Of a stretch of 62,105 nt of DNA, positions 43,822 through 52,967 are shown piece by piece (position 1 is the stretch's first letter; every line of letters begins with the position of its first letter). Made by a program: the position numbers and the translations under genes. This DNA is from Nocardia thailandica NBRC 100428. Its GTDB lineage: Bacteria > Actinomycetota > Actinomycetes > Mycobacteriales > Mycobacteriaceae. The stretch is from NCBI RefSeq assembly GCF_000308795.1, contig NZ_BAGK01000117.1, positions 1-62,105 on the forward strand, given 5' to 3'. The notes below the pieces were generated by a model. It made no database searches, had not been told where the DNA came from, and saw only the letters and a program-made list of their open reading frames with translations.

Positions 43822-46800
43822 CTACTCCGGCACCGCGAACACCGCGTACGCGGCGCGGCGCACGTCGATCTCGGGGTGGGCGCGCAACGCCGCCAGCAGC
43901 GCGACCCACGAGGGCGACCACCCGAATCTCGTGCCGCACGCGTCGACCACCGCGAGCCCGGCCAGCGCCGAGGACGCGGCGGGCCGGGCGGTGAGCCCGG
44001 CGCCGACCACGGCCCAGGTGGTCTCGGGATGATGGCCGAGCTCGCCGGCCAGGCGCCGGGTGAGTTGCTCGGCGGGTGCGGCGACCAGCGCGCCCACCGC
44101 GTACGGGGCCACGGCCTCGATCGCCTCGACGGCGGCCTCGGGTTCGGTCCAGCGCAGTCCCGCCACGGCGAGGTCGACGACGTGGCCGTGCAGTCGGTAG
44201 TCCTCGCTCAGCAGCGTCGAGACCGCCGGGGCCAGCGCCCGCGCCTCGTCGCGCAGGCGCACGGCGGTGGCGAACCAGCGCAGGACGGTGTCCAGCCGCT
44301 GCAGGGCGGGCAGATCCCGGCCCGGCGGGCTGAGCGACAGTGCCGAGCGCAGCCGGATCACCGCCTCGGGCAACCCTTCCCGCGCGCCGGCGTCGACGCC
44401 GGCCAGCAGGGCGCGGGCCGCGGTCTGCCACAGGGCCACGGTGCTGAAATCGGTCAGCCGGTCCACGATGACCGCGTCGGTGCCGGGCGGGGTCCAGCGC
44501 CGCCAGCGGGTCAGGGCGTCCAGGGCGGTCCGGGTGACGCGCGGATCCGGGCCCGCGGCGAGTTCGCGCAGGAACGCGGCGAAGCGCGGCCGCTGGGGTT
44601 CGGGGAGTTGCGCGGGGGCGATGTCGAGGAGGGCGTCGGCGACCGCCGGGTCGGCGGCGAACTCGGCCAGCAGCGTCCACGCCGGCTCCTGGTCGAACAG
44701 GTGGCGGGTGGCCGACACCGCGGCGCGCCGCACGTCGCGGTGGGCGTCCGGCGCGCGGACCTGCGCGCCGATGATCGCGACGGCGTCGGGTGCGCGCAGT
44801 TCGGCGAGCAGCCGGATGCCCTCCTTGCGGGCGGTGACCTTCGGGGAGGCGAGCAGGGGCGCGGCGGCCGCGGCCACCCGGTTCGCGGGCACCGCGCGCA
44901 GGCAGGTCGCGACGGCGCCGACCGCGACCCGCGCCCGGTCGCCACCGAGGTGCCCGGCCAGGATCGGCAGCGCCGCCGCGGGGTCGCCGGTGGCGCCGAG
45001 CGCGGTGAGGGCGGCCTCGGACACGACGAGTTCGGCCTCACCGGCGAACGCGGCCACGGCGGCGGCACCGCCGGGCAGGCGGCCGAGCTGACGCACCGCG
45101 GCCGCGCGTTCCCACAGCGCGGGGCGGGGGTCGCGGGCGAAGTCGGTGAGCAGGCGCGCGTACCGGTCGAGCTGGTAGGGCGACCAGCGGCGCATGCCGG
45201 TGGCGAACAGCGGCACGAACCGGACGTCCGGGGGCAGGAACCGGCCCGGCGCCGCCCGGTAGAGGGTGTCGAGCAGGTCGGTGCGCCGGGTGCCGATGAT
45301 CGCCTGCACGGCGGGCAGGGTGAGGAGCGAGGGGTCGCGGGCGAGCAGTCGGTCGAGGTTCTCGTCGCGGCGGGCGCGGTCGGACAGGACCGCGGTGACC
45401 GCGGCGCGCACGGTGGCGTCCGAGGACGACGTGCACGCCCGCAGCAGCAGCTCGCGCAGCCCGGGGATGTCGTGGGCGCGGTGCTCGAGTCCCGCGGTCA
45501 GGGCGAGGGTGAGCGTCCACTGGTCGCGCTGGGCGTCGGCGGTGAGGCGCGGCGCCAGCGCCTCGAACAGGCGGTGTTCGCCGCCGCGGGCCAGGTCGCG
45601 GTGCAGGCCGGACAGGTTCGGGGTGACCGCGAGTTCGGCGAGCCGCGCCAGGACGCGCAGCGCGGCGGCGCCGAATTCGGGTCCGGCGGTGGGGTCGCCC
45701 CCGCGCACGAGCAGGGCGCGGGCCAGGTTCGCCACGGCCGCGATCGTCGCGCCGGAGCGGTCGCGGGCCTGCAGCCCGTCCTCGGCGAGCTGTTCGAGCG
45801 CGGGCAGATGATCGGCGCGCACCAGCGACATCGGGATCCTCGACACCGCCGCCAGCGCGCGGGCGCGCACCGGGTCCTGTTCGTTGCGCAGGCGCGCCAG
45901 CAGCCTGAGCAGCCCGCCGACGACCGCCGGGTCGCGGGTGCCGATGGCGGCGGTGACCAGCAGCGGGTAGGCGGTGGCCCGGTCCTCGGCCACCGGCCGC
46001 CGCGTGGCCACCCCCAGCACGGGTTCGGCCTCGGTCCAGGCCAGGCGCGCGGTGAGCCGCTCGGCCACGGCGGGCACGTCCGCGCCGCCGGGGCGCGCCA
46101 GCAGTTCCCGTGCCGCCGCGTGCCGGTCGGCGGCGGGCAGCAGGTCGAGCAGGGTGAGGTCGGCCGAGCCGGGCGGGTGTCCGGGGCGCAGCAGCTCGGC
46201 CGTGGCGATGGCGGCGCGTCGCGACGGGGGCAGCGTGCGCAGGAAGTCCGCTCGCGTCCCGGCCGGCCACGCCGCGAACAGCGCGCGGACCCGGTCGTCG
46301 GGCAGGGCCGCCAGCGCGCGCCACAGCGCGGGCCCGCCGGCGACGCGGCCGTTGCCGCTGGGGTGCAGGATCAGCCGGCACACGGCGTCGGGATCGCGGC
46401 GCGCGAGCAGGCCGAGTACGGGGTCGAGCCCGTCGATCCGCCGGTGCGGCAGCGCGGCGGCGGCCAGGGCGAGCAGCCGATCGGGGTCGTGGGCGGCCGC
46501 GACCTGCGGCGCGGCCACCAGTCGCGGCCAGATCTGTTGCCAGCGGGCGCGATCGGCGCCGCGCGCGCAGTCCTGCAGATACCGCAGGACCGGGGCCGGA
46601 TGCCTGCGCCACAGGGCCGCCCAGCTGGGCACCGCGTAGGCCAGTTCGGGCAGCGCGCGCGTCACCACCGGACCCGAGCAGGCCACCAGCAGCCGCGCCG
46701 CCTCCCGGTCACCGAAGTCCCGGCGCCAGGGGGCGAGAAGCGCGTCGGCGATCGGCTGCCGGTCGGCGCGTGACAACGCGCGGGCCAGTCCGCGCCGGGC

Positions 46801-47121
46801 GCGCTGGGAGCACGACGGCAGCCGCTGGGCCACGGTCGCCGGGTCGACGCCGACGATGACGAGCCCGGCCAGCGCCCGGCCCGCGGTGCGGGGGTCGGCG
46901 GCGTCGAGCAGGCGCAGCAGGACCTCGCGGCAGCCGGTGACCACGGCCAGGTGGATCGCCAGGGCGCGGCCCTGCTCGCCGTGGCGGGCCAGGTCGTCGA
47001 GAAACGGTGCGAGGCGGGGCGTTCCGGCGAGCGCGCGGGCCGTGCGGGTCAGGGCCCGCGCGCGATCGGGGATCGACAGCGCCGCGGTGTCCGCGAGCAG
47101 GGTCTGTGCCGAGTGGTTCAC
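43822..47121 (-). CDS. Large HEAT-repeat-like protein
   Basis: A protein of about 1,099 residues made of repeated Ala/Leu/Arg-rich helix pairs of 30-40 residues, the pattern of HEAT or ARM solenoids (for example VRAPDAHRDVRRAAVSATRH and FAADPAVADALLDIAP). No signal, membrane helix or catalytic motif is seen. Solenoids of this size are protein-protein scaffolds. The GTG at 47121 is 7 bases after TACCGT, a leaderless arrangement; a GTG 63 bases upstream (47184) has no such support. It lies 69 bp downstream of hydrolase 2 on the same strand. The function is unknown. Confidence 0.7.
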   Translation of the reverse strand: MNHSAQTLLADTAALSIPDRARALTRTARALAGTPRLAPFLDDLARHGEQGRALAIHLAVVTGCREVLLRLLDAADPRTAGRALAGLVIVGVDPATVAQRLPSCSQRARRGLARALSRADRQPIADALLAPWRRDFGDREAARLLVACSGPVVTRALPELAYAVPSWAALWRRHPAPVLRYLQDCARGADRARWQQIWPRLVAAPQVAAAHDPDRLLALAAAALPHRRIDGLDPVLGLLARRDPDAVCRLILHPSGNGRVAGGPALWRALAALPDDRVRALFAAWPAGTRADFLRTLPPSRRAAIATAELLRPGHPPGSADLTLLDLLPAADRHAAARELLARPGGADVPAVAERLTARLAWTEAEPVLGVATRRPVAEDRATAYPLLVTAAIGTRDPAVVGGLLRLLARLRNEQDPVRARALAAVSRIPMSLVRADHLPALEQLAEDGLQARDRSGATIAAVANLARALLVRGGDPTAGPEFGAAALRVLARLAELAVTPNLSGLHRDLARGGEHRLFEALAPRLTADAQRDQWTLTLALTAGLEHRAHDIPGLRELLLRACTSSSDATVRAAVTAVLSDRARRDENLDRLLARDPSLLTLPAVQAIIGTRRTDLLDTLYRAAPGRFLPPDVRFVPLFATGMRRWSPYQLDRYARLLTDFARDPRPALWERAAAVRQLGRLPGGAAAVAAFAGEAELVVSEAALTALGATGDPAAALPILAGHLGGDRARVAVGAVATCLRAVPANRVAAAAAPLLASPKVTARKEGIRLLAELRAPDAVAIIGAQVRAPDAHRDVRRAAVSATRHLFDQEPAWTLLAEFAADPAVADALLDIAPAQLPEPQRPRFAAFLRELAAGPDPRVTRTALDALTRWRRWTPPGTDAVIVDRLTDFSTVALWQTAARALLAGVDAGAREGLPEAVIRLRSALSLSPPGRDLPALQRLDTVLRWFATAVRLRDEARALAPAVSTLLSEDYRLHGHVVDLAVAGLRWTEPEAAVEAIEAVAPYAVGALVAAPAEQLTRRLAGELGHHPETTWAVVGAGLTARPAASSALAGLAVVDACGTRFGWSPSWVALLAALRAHPEIDVRRAAYAVFAVPE

Positions 47122-47190
47122 CCCGGACACGGTAGTGACCGCCCGCGGCGAACGCCCCCGGGTTTTCCGGCGGCGGGCGGCCACGGGGGT

Positions 47191-48072
47191 TCAGGCGCGG
47201 ATCCGGTCGGTGGCTTCGACGAAGTCCAGGAAGCGGGGGATGACGACCTCGGGGTTGGCCCACAGCAGGTCGTGACCGATGTCGGGGACGATCTCGGCGA
47301 TCGCGGTCGGCATGTGCGCGCGGACGCGGGCCGCGCCCGCCTGCGGGTCGGCGACGACGGTGTCGGCGCCGAACAGGATCAGCGCGGGCGCGGTGATCCC
47401 GGCGAGCTGGGCGTCGGTGAACGGGCGGTCCCAGGGCATGGCCATGCGGAACTTGACCGCGGCGATCGCGACGGCGAATTCCTCGTCGGAGAGCTCGACG
47501 CCGGGCATCAGCCAGCTGTTGAGTTTGCGCATCCGCTCCGGTGTCGGGTTGATGCCGGCGAACAGGAACTTCAGGAGCAGGCCGAGGCGGGGCTTGGCGA
47601 AGGTGGACGCGCTCGGCTCGAACATGGTGAGGCTGGCCAGGCGGTCGGAGCGGTGTACGGCGATCGCGCCGGCCAGCCAGGCGCCGAGGGAGTTCCCGGC
47701 CAGGTGCACGCGCGCGCCGCCGAGCCCGTCGATGACCTCGGCTCCCCAGCGCGCGATGTCCTCGGTGGTGCGCACCGGCGCGGTCTGCACGCAGCGGCCT
47801 GCCCAGCCGATGACGTCGGGGCTGTAGACGACCCGGTCCTCGGTGAGCGCCTCGACGAACGGCAGCGCGTTCATGCCGTTGCCGCCGATGCCCGGCAGCA
47901 GCATGATCGGCGGGCGGTCGCCGCTGCCGGAGGCGCGCACCCGGGTGGTGCCGAAGGAGGTCTCGACGTCGAGATCGGTGTAGGGCACGGGCCATTTCGC
48001 GCCGAGCGCGTCGTAGGCGCGCAGGAACTCGGCTTTCGCCTTCTCGCTGGTGAATCGTCCGATCTTCGGCAT
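47191..48072 (-). CDS. Alpha/beta hydrolase (paralogue 2)
   Basis: A 293-residue hydrolase with the nucleophile elbow GNSLG (S128) and a catalytic His in DIGHD (267). It is a paralogue of the hydrolase at 38243, sharing the KIGRF start and the same general length and motif spacing. It is divergent from the TetR gene at 48169 across a 96-bp gap carrying three inverted repeats, so it is very probably that regulator's target. The substrate is unknown. Confidence 0.86.
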   Translation of the reverse strand: MPKIGRFTSEKAKAEFLRAYDALGAKWPVPYTDLDVETSFGTTRVRASGSGDRPPIMLLPGIGGNGMNALPFVEALTEDRVVYSPDVIGWAGRCVQTAPVRTTEDIARWGAEVIDGLGGARVHLAGNSLGAWLAGAIAVHRSDRLASLTMFEPSASTFAKPRLGLLLKFLFAGINPTPERMRKLNSWLMPGVELSDEEFAVAIAAVKFRMAMPWDRPFTDAQLAGITAPALILFGADTVVADPQAGAARVRAHMPTAIAEIVPDIGHDLLWANPEVVIPRFLDFVEATDRIRA

Positions 48073-48094
48073 GAACCCTCCCGGTCGTCGCTGT

Positions 48095-48135
48095 TACGGT
48101 ATGACCGTACCACGTAAATGGTATGTGCGTACCAT
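48095..48135. promoter_or_regulatory. Overlapping inverted repeats, operator of the TetR/hydrolase 2 pair
   Basis: TACGGT-ATG-ACCGTA (48095-48109) and ATGGTA-TGTGCG-TACCAT (48118-48135) are both perfect, with TACCA-CGTAAA-TGGTA bridging them. TATGACCGTACC (48100-48111) recurs in the operator at 38187. The sites lie between the hydrolase and TetR starts. Confidence 0.75.
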
Positions 48136-48168
48136 GTAAACTCCGATGCTGCGACGAAGGGAGACACC

Positions 48169-48750
48169 GTGCCGAAACTGGTCGATCACGAACAGCGCCG
48201 CCGCCAGATCACCGACGCCACCCGGCGGGTGATCGTCGCGGGCGGGCTGGAATCGGTGACCTTCCAGTCCGTGGCCGCCGAGGCCGGGATCTCGGTGCGC
48301 CTGGTGCAGTACTACTTCGGGACGAAGAAGGACTTCCTGCTCGCCACCCACCGCTCGGTCATGGAGGACGCGGGCATCCGCTTCCAGCGGGGCTGGGCCG
48401 GCCTGGGCGACGACGCCACGCCGCGCGCCTCGATCCGCGCGGTCCTGACCGAGCTGCTGCCCCTCGACGAACGACGCCGCGAGGAGGTCCTGGTGCTCGG
48501 CGCGTTCGGGTGGGCCAACGTCACCGGCCGCGACGCCGTCGCGCAGGAGAGCTTCGCCGCGCCTCGCGCGCTCATCGCCATCGTCGCCGACCAGCTACGC
48601 CGCGCGGGCGGGGCCACCCCGGAGCGCGACGCGGAACTGATCACCATGGCCGCGGGCGGCCTGGCCCAGGGCATGCTCCAGGGCTTCGCCTCCACCGAGG
48701 AAGCGCTCGCCCTCGTCGACCACCTCCTGGATCGCGTGCTGGGCGCCTGA
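48169..48750 (+). CDS. TetR-family regulator of two paralogous hydrolases
   Basis: A 193-residue protein with the helix-turn-helix ITDATRRVIVAGGLESVTF, AAEAGISVRLVQYYFGTKKDFL and a BetI-like ligand half. AAGGGAG lies 6 bases before the GTG at 48169; starting upstream would add a non-conserved tail. It is divergent from hydrolase 2, and the same operator word precedes hydrolase 1 10 kb away. It probably represses both and itself. The inducer may be a substrate of the hydrolases. Confidence 0.85.
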   Translation: MPKLVDHEQRRRQITDATRRVIVAGGLESVTFQSVAAEAGISVRLVQYYFGTKKDFLLATHRSVMEDAGIRFQRGWAGLGDDATPRASIRAVLTELLPLDERRREEVLVLGAFGWANVTGRDAVAQESFAAPRALIAIVADQLRRAGGATPERDAELITMAAGGLAQGMLQGFASTEEALALVDHLLDRVLGA

Positions 48751-48823
48751 TCCCGCGCCGGGACAACGCGCACACCCGTGGCAAATCCGGGGCTGTCGCG
48801 GGGTGCGAGCCTACGATGGGCGG

Positions 48824-49399
48824 GTGCCCGTCAACGTCGAGCAAGGACGCAGCGCGCGCAGCGGTGCGGCCACGGCGATCCTCGTCGCCGGTGGTTGCTC
48901 GGTCCTGCTTGGCGCGGTCACGCTGCTCTGGCCCGACCGCACCGTCCTGCTCGTCGCCTGGCTGCTGGGGACCAGCCTGCTGGCCTCGGCGCTGTTGCAG
49001 GTCGCCCTGGCGGTGCAGGCGCGGCTCAACGGGCTGCTGCGGGCGCTGGTCGGGCTCAGCGCCGCGCTGACCTTCACGGTCGCGATCCTGTGCTATCGCA
49101 GCGACAACTTCGAGCTGCTCTCGCTGTGGCTGGGCATCGGATGGGCGGTGCGCGGCACCGTGCAGGCGCTGGTCGGCGCCTGGGACGACGACCTGCCCAA
49201 CGGCCTGCTGCACGAGGTGTGCGGCATGTGCACGGTGGTCGCCGGTGTGGTCATCATCGCGATCCGGTTCGAAACCCTCACCGGTGTCGCGGTGTTCGCC
49301 GGAGCCGGACTGATCGTGCTCGGGGTCATGGAGCTGACCGCCGGCGGGCTGATCCCCCTGCCCACCGGCGGCCGCGCCGCGTCCCGGCCCGCCCCCTGA
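48824..49399 (+). CDS. HdeD-family (DUF308) membrane protein
   Basis: A 191-residue membrane protein with about six hydrophobic segments in pairs, as in HdeD: VLLGAVTLLWPDRTVLLVAWLLG and later FAGAGLIVLGVMELTAGG. HdeD in enterobacteria is an acid-stress membrane protein; the role here is not known. The GTG at 48824 is 6 bases after TACGAT (48812-48817), a leaderless arrangement. It is monocistronic and converges on the endolysin-like gene. Confidence 0.82.
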   Translation: MPVNVEQGRSARSGAATAILVAGGCSVLLGAVTLLWPDRTVLLVAWLLGTSLLASALLQVALAVQARLNGLLRALVGLSAALTFTVAILCYRSDNFELLSLWLGIGWAVRGTVQALVGAWDDDLPNGLLHEVCGMCTVVAGVVIIAIRFETLTGVAVFAGAGLIVLGVMELTAGGLIPLPTGGRAASRPAP

Positions 49400-49404
49400 A
49401 CCGG

Positions 49405-51117
49405 TCAGGGCCGCGGCAGGGGCGTGTCGGGAGCGCCGTCGAACCGCACCGCGAACACCTGCTCGGGCGCCCAGAAGATCCGGCCGAACTCGAAGTCCTG
49501 ATAGGCGCCGTCGGCGTGGGCCTGTTCGTCGCCGGCCGGCCAGCCCAGCGGGCCGTTCTCGAAACCGGTGGCCGCCCAGCGCTTCCCGATCGCCCCGTGC
49601 ACCCAGCACCCGTCCGCGCCCGCCCGCCGGTAGATCGCCCCGCCCTGGAACGCCTGGGCCAGCCCCGGCCCGGACCCGCGCGGGTCGGCCAGTTCGGCGT
49701 GGGCGGCGACCGGATAGCCGAGCGGACCCGCCTCCCAACCCAGCTGGGCGTACTTGGCCATGATCGCGGCGGGGATCGCGTGCGCGCCGGTCACCGGATG
49801 CCAGTAGACGTGCCCGTGCTGGAACTCCGCGAACCGGCCCGCCCCGTCCGGGGTCATCAGCTCGCCCAGGGTGCGGCGCGCGCCCAGCCACGGCGCGGCC
49901 GCGGCGGCCTGATCGATCGCGGTGGGCAGCGCCTGCCCGGCCGCGAACTCGGTGACGTGGCCGGTGAACACGTCCCAGGGGAAGTTCGGGCCCACGTCGG
50001 TGTGGGTGCCGATCCCCAGCGCCTCGGTGACGTAGCGATGGTCGGCGATCCCCTCGGCCACCCGGTAGTCCGGCGCGATGACCTCGGTGGAGTAGCCGTG
50101 GCGGTGGGCGCTGCGGACCGCCAGATACGCCGCGATCCGCAGGTCGTCGCCCAGGCCGAGCCACTGCTCGCGCGACCAGGCCACCCGGCTGCCCGCGAAA
50201 CACAGGTTCACGGTGTAGGGATTGGCGTCGAGGACCGACCAGGCGGCGCGGTCCTCGGGCACCACGCGACAGACGATCCCGTCGCGCAGCGTGTAGTGGT
50301 AGGACACGCCGTTGGCGGGGTCGTTGAGGTACCCGGCCAGGGACTCGGCGGTGCCGTTGCCCTCCTGGGTGTGCAGCAGGAAATTGGTGACGCGGGCGCC
50401 GTGGCGCGAGGAGTGCGACCCGCCGACCCGGTCGAGCTCGGCGAACGCGGGCACGGTGACCCTGCGGTCCAGCGCCCACTGGCCGAAGTCGGCGGCCAGG
50501 ATGTCGTTCACGTCGACGTGGGCGCCGTCGATGATCGGCCCCGGCTCCGACGGGGTGTCGATGACCCGCTGGTAGAGCACCGCGCGGGGCTCGCGTTCCC
50601 CGCCGGACCAGGCGCGGGTCTGCCATACCCAGCTGAACTCGCCCCGGTCGCCGACCACGCCGTCCTGGATCGCCCACGCGCACACCCGCGAGTGCCCGTA
50701 GATGCCCGTCCAGGCCACGCCGAGCACCGAGTTCACGCCGCGGAAGAACTCCACCGCGGTCGAGTTCCACTGCGCCAGGGTCAGGTCCTCGTCCACGGCG
50801 AAGAAGATCGGCGCCTGCGCGGGCCCGCCCAGGCTCTGATGGGTGGCGCGGGCCTGTTCGGCCATGCGCGCCCCGCCGTCGAAACCGGTCGTCCAGTCCG
50901 ACGGCGTCGGGTCACCGGGTTTGCCGTACTGCCAGATGGAGACGATGTCCAGGCCGGCGGCGCGTAGCGCGCGGGCGTAGTCGGCGGTGATCGGTTTGGC
51001 CCCGAAGTTGGCGCCGGGGCGCGAGGGTGAGACGTAGGCCAGGACGGCGGAGTGTCCGGCCGCGGCGATGGCGGCGGGATCGATGAGCCGGGCGGCGAAG
51101 TCGACTGCGGTAGGCAT
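49405..51117 (-). CDS. Endolysin-like protein: DUF1906 + N-acetylmuramoyl amidase + LGFP repeats
   Basis: A 570-residue three-part protein. Residues about 1-215 match DUF1906, a glycoside-hydrolase-like fold (VLAYVSPSRPGANFGAKPI, FFAVDEDLTLAQ). Residues about 220-390 resemble Amidase_2, with NFLLHTQEGNGTAESLAGYL and a late HTDVGPNFPWDVF. The tail has three LGFP repeats (GPLGYPVAAHAE, GPLGWPAGDEQ) that bind the actinobacterial envelope. No signal peptide is seen, as in phage lysins that rely on a holin. No phage gene is near, so this may be a domesticated lysin or use another export route. AGGGG is 7 bases before the ATG. Confidence 0.82.
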   Translation of the reverse strand: MPTAVDFAARLIDPAAIAAAGHSAVLAYVSPSRPGANFGAKPITADYARALRAAGLDIVSIWQYGKPGDPTPSDWTTGFDGGARMAEQARATHQSLGGPAQAPIFFAVDEDLTLAQWNSTAVEFFRGVNSVLGVAWTGIYGHSRVCAWAIQDGVVGDRGEFSWVWQTRAWSGGEREPRAVLYQRVIDTPSEPGPIIDGAHVDVNDILAADFGQWALDRRVTVPAFAELDRVGGSHSSRHGARVTNFLLHTQEGNGTAESLAGYLNDPANGVSYHYTLRDGIVCRVVPEDRAAWSVLDANPYTVNLCFAGSRVAWSREQWLGLGDDLRIAAYLAVRSAHRHGYSTEVIAPDYRVAEGIADHRYVTEALGIGTHTDVGPNFPWDVFTGHVTEFAAGQALPTAIDQAAAAAPWLGARRTLGELMTPDGAGRFAEFQHGHVYWHPVTGAHAIPAAIMAKYAQLGWEAGPLGYPVAAHAELADPRGSGPGLAQAFQGGAIYRRAGADGCWVHGAIGKRWAATGFENGPLGWPAGDEQAHADGAYQDFEFGRIFWAPEQVFAVRFDGAPDTPLPRP

Positions 51118-51419
51118 GCTGAACCCCTAGTATCACGGCGTATTCGATGGAACGTCGAGCAGAGGTGACGCGTGGGGCGCCGCGTGGACAGCCGAAATAC
51201 CATAGGGGAGAACATGTTTCATCCCCTTCGGCCGCCGCGGCTAACCCCGGGACAACGGTATATGACCGGCCGTCGAGCGTGTGGCGAACAGTACGTGCCC
51301 ACCGCTTCGCAAGGATGGCAACTGTGCTGCGCGCAGGTAGCCTGGCCCGCGGCGCGCGCACGGGGGTGGGCCCGATCGACGCCGAGTCCGTCCGATCGAA
51401 GAGTGTCCAGGAGAGTGTG
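51118..51419. other. 302-bp intergenic region with an inverted repeat
   Basis: The gap separates the divergent endolysin-like and solute-binding-like genes and has no convincing gene. AGGGGA (51204-51209) pairs with TCCCCT (51222-51227) around AACATGTT, an 8-bp palindrome. A TATATG box (51259-51264) may serve the plus-strand gene. Both genes could be regulated from here. Confidence 0.5.
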
Positions 51420-52862
51420 GTGTCACCTGTAACCCCCGGTGTCGAAGCCGATCCCGCCCGTCGCGAAGCCTCGGCGATGCGTCGCATGACCGACTCGCTG
51501 GTCGAGGACTTATCGGGCAGCGTGCCCGCCGATCAGGTGACCTCCGCGGTCGGGGAGGCGCACACCCGGTTCGCCGCCAGCCCGATCCGCGAGTTCGTGC
51601 CGATCCTGGTCGAGCGCATCGTGCGCCGCGAACTGGCCGAGCCGATCGACACCGTGCGCATCCCCGCCTCGGCGACCCACGCCGAGACCGCGCTGGCCCG
51701 CGCCGCGGGCACCGAACCACCCGGCGCGCTCGACACCCCACCCGAGGGCATCGCGCTACCCCGCTTCGACCGCCGCAAACTGGCGCCGCTGGCGCTGGGC
51801 GCGGCCGCGGTGGTCGCGGTCTCGGCCGGGGCGGTGGCGGTGTTCTCCGCGGACGGCGACGACGCGCCCGCGCCGGTCGCCGCGCCGCTGTCGGTGATCC
51901 GGGGCGTGGTCGGCTCGGAGAAGATCCCGTTCTTCACCGACCCGAAGGTCGTGGCCGTGCTGGCCGACAACGGGATCCGCGTCGAGGTCGAGTCGGCCGG
52001 GTCGCGCCAGATCGCCACCAGCGTCGACCTGGGGGCGCTGGACTTCGCCTTCCCCTCGAGCAGCCCGGCCGCCGAACGCATCCAGCGCCAGCGCAACATC
52101 ACCGGCCGCTACACCCCGTTCTCCTCGCCGATGGCGATCGCCACCTACCGGCCCATCGCCGACCTGCTGACCGCGGCGGGGGTGATCACGGCCGGACCGG
52201 TCCCCGGTTTCGACATGAACCGGTTCCTCGAGATCGCCGGCAACGGCGTGCAGTGGGATCAGCTGCCCGGCAACACCGTCTACCCGGTCCGCAAGAACAT
52301 CCTGGTCTCCACCACCGACCCGCGCACCTCCAACTCCGCCGCCATGTACCTGGCCATCGCCAGCTACGTCGCCAACGACAACACCGTGGTGCGCGGCGGC
52401 ACCGCCGAACAGTTCGTGCTGCCCACCCTGTCGAAACTGTTCCTCGCGCAGGGCTACACCGACTCCAGCAGCGAGGGGCCCTTCGGCCAGTACCTCGACA
52501 ACGGCATGGGCGCCACCCCGCTGGTCTGCATCTACGAGGCCCAATTCCTGGAGGCGGCGGGCGCGGGCCGGATCAAGCCGGACATGGTGCTGACCTACCC
52601 CTCGCCGACCGTGCTGTCACGGCACACCCTGGTGCCGTTGACCGCCGGCGGCGACCGGATCGGCAAGCTGCTCACCGAGAACCCCGAGCTGCGCCGCCTG
52701 GCCGTCGAGCACGGCTTCCGCACCGGCGAGGACACCCAGTTCGCGCAGGTGGCCGCCGAACGCCGGGTCGCGGTGCCCACGCCGCTGATCGACCTGGTCG
52801 ACCCGCCCGCCTACGACACCCTCGAACACCTCCTCGACGGGGTCGCCAAGTCCTACAACTGA
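51420..52862 (+). CDS. Membrane-anchored solute-binding-like protein with N-terminal three-helix domain
   Basis: A 480-residue protein. Residues 20-75 look like the three-helix dimerisation domain of actinobacterial sensor-type proteins (MRRMTDSLVEDLSGSVPADQVTSAV is one helix pair, ending before RRELAEP). One membrane helix follows at 121-142, then a large outer domain of about 330 residues with the pattern of a periplasmic solute-binding protein (VVGSEKIPFFTDPKVV, IATSVDLGALDFAFPSSSPAAE). AGGAGAG is 5 bases before the GTG at 51420. No transporter genes are adjacent, so it may sense rather than transport. Confidence 0.7.
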   Translation: MSPVTPGVEADPARREASAMRRMTDSLVEDLSGSVPADQVTSAVGEAHTRFAASPIREFVPILVERIVRRELAEPIDTVRIPASATHAETALARAAGTEPPGALDTPPEGIALPRFDRRKLAPLALGAAAVVAVSAGAVAVFSADGDDAPAPVAAPLSVIRGVVGSEKIPFFTDPKVVAVLADNGIRVEVESAGSRQIATSVDLGALDFAFPSSSPAAERIQRQRNITGRYTPFSSPMAIATYRPIADLLTAAGVITAGPVPGFDMNRFLEIAGNGVQWDQLPGNTVYPVRKNILVSTTDPRTSNSAAMYLAIASYVANDNTVVRGGTAEQFVLPTLSKLFLAQGYTDSSSEGPFGQYLDNGMGATPLVCIYEAQFLEAAGAGRIKPDMVLTYPSPTVLSRHTLVPLTAGGDRIGKLLTENPELRRLAVEHGFRTGEDTQFAQVAAERRVAVPTPLIDLVDPPAYDTLEHLLDGVAKSYN

Positions 52863-52967
52863 CCCCGCGCGGACACGGCGGAAAAGATTCTCGCGCCGCG
52901 GCGATGAATTCGCCGCGGCGGCGTCGTCTCAACCGGTGCTACCTGTAGCCGAAACATGGGAGATGCG

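Noticed and set aside
43876..46773. A long open frame on the plus strand opposite the HEAT-like gene
   Set aside because: It has Gly/Arg-rich, low-complexity sequence and lacks any family motif. High G+C DNA often leaves the antisense of a real gene open. The minus-strand frame has repeat structure and a sensible start.
49405..52862. A holin-lysin prophage module
   Set aside because: The neighbour is a membrane-anchored binding protein, not a holin, and the flanking genes are chromosomal in type.
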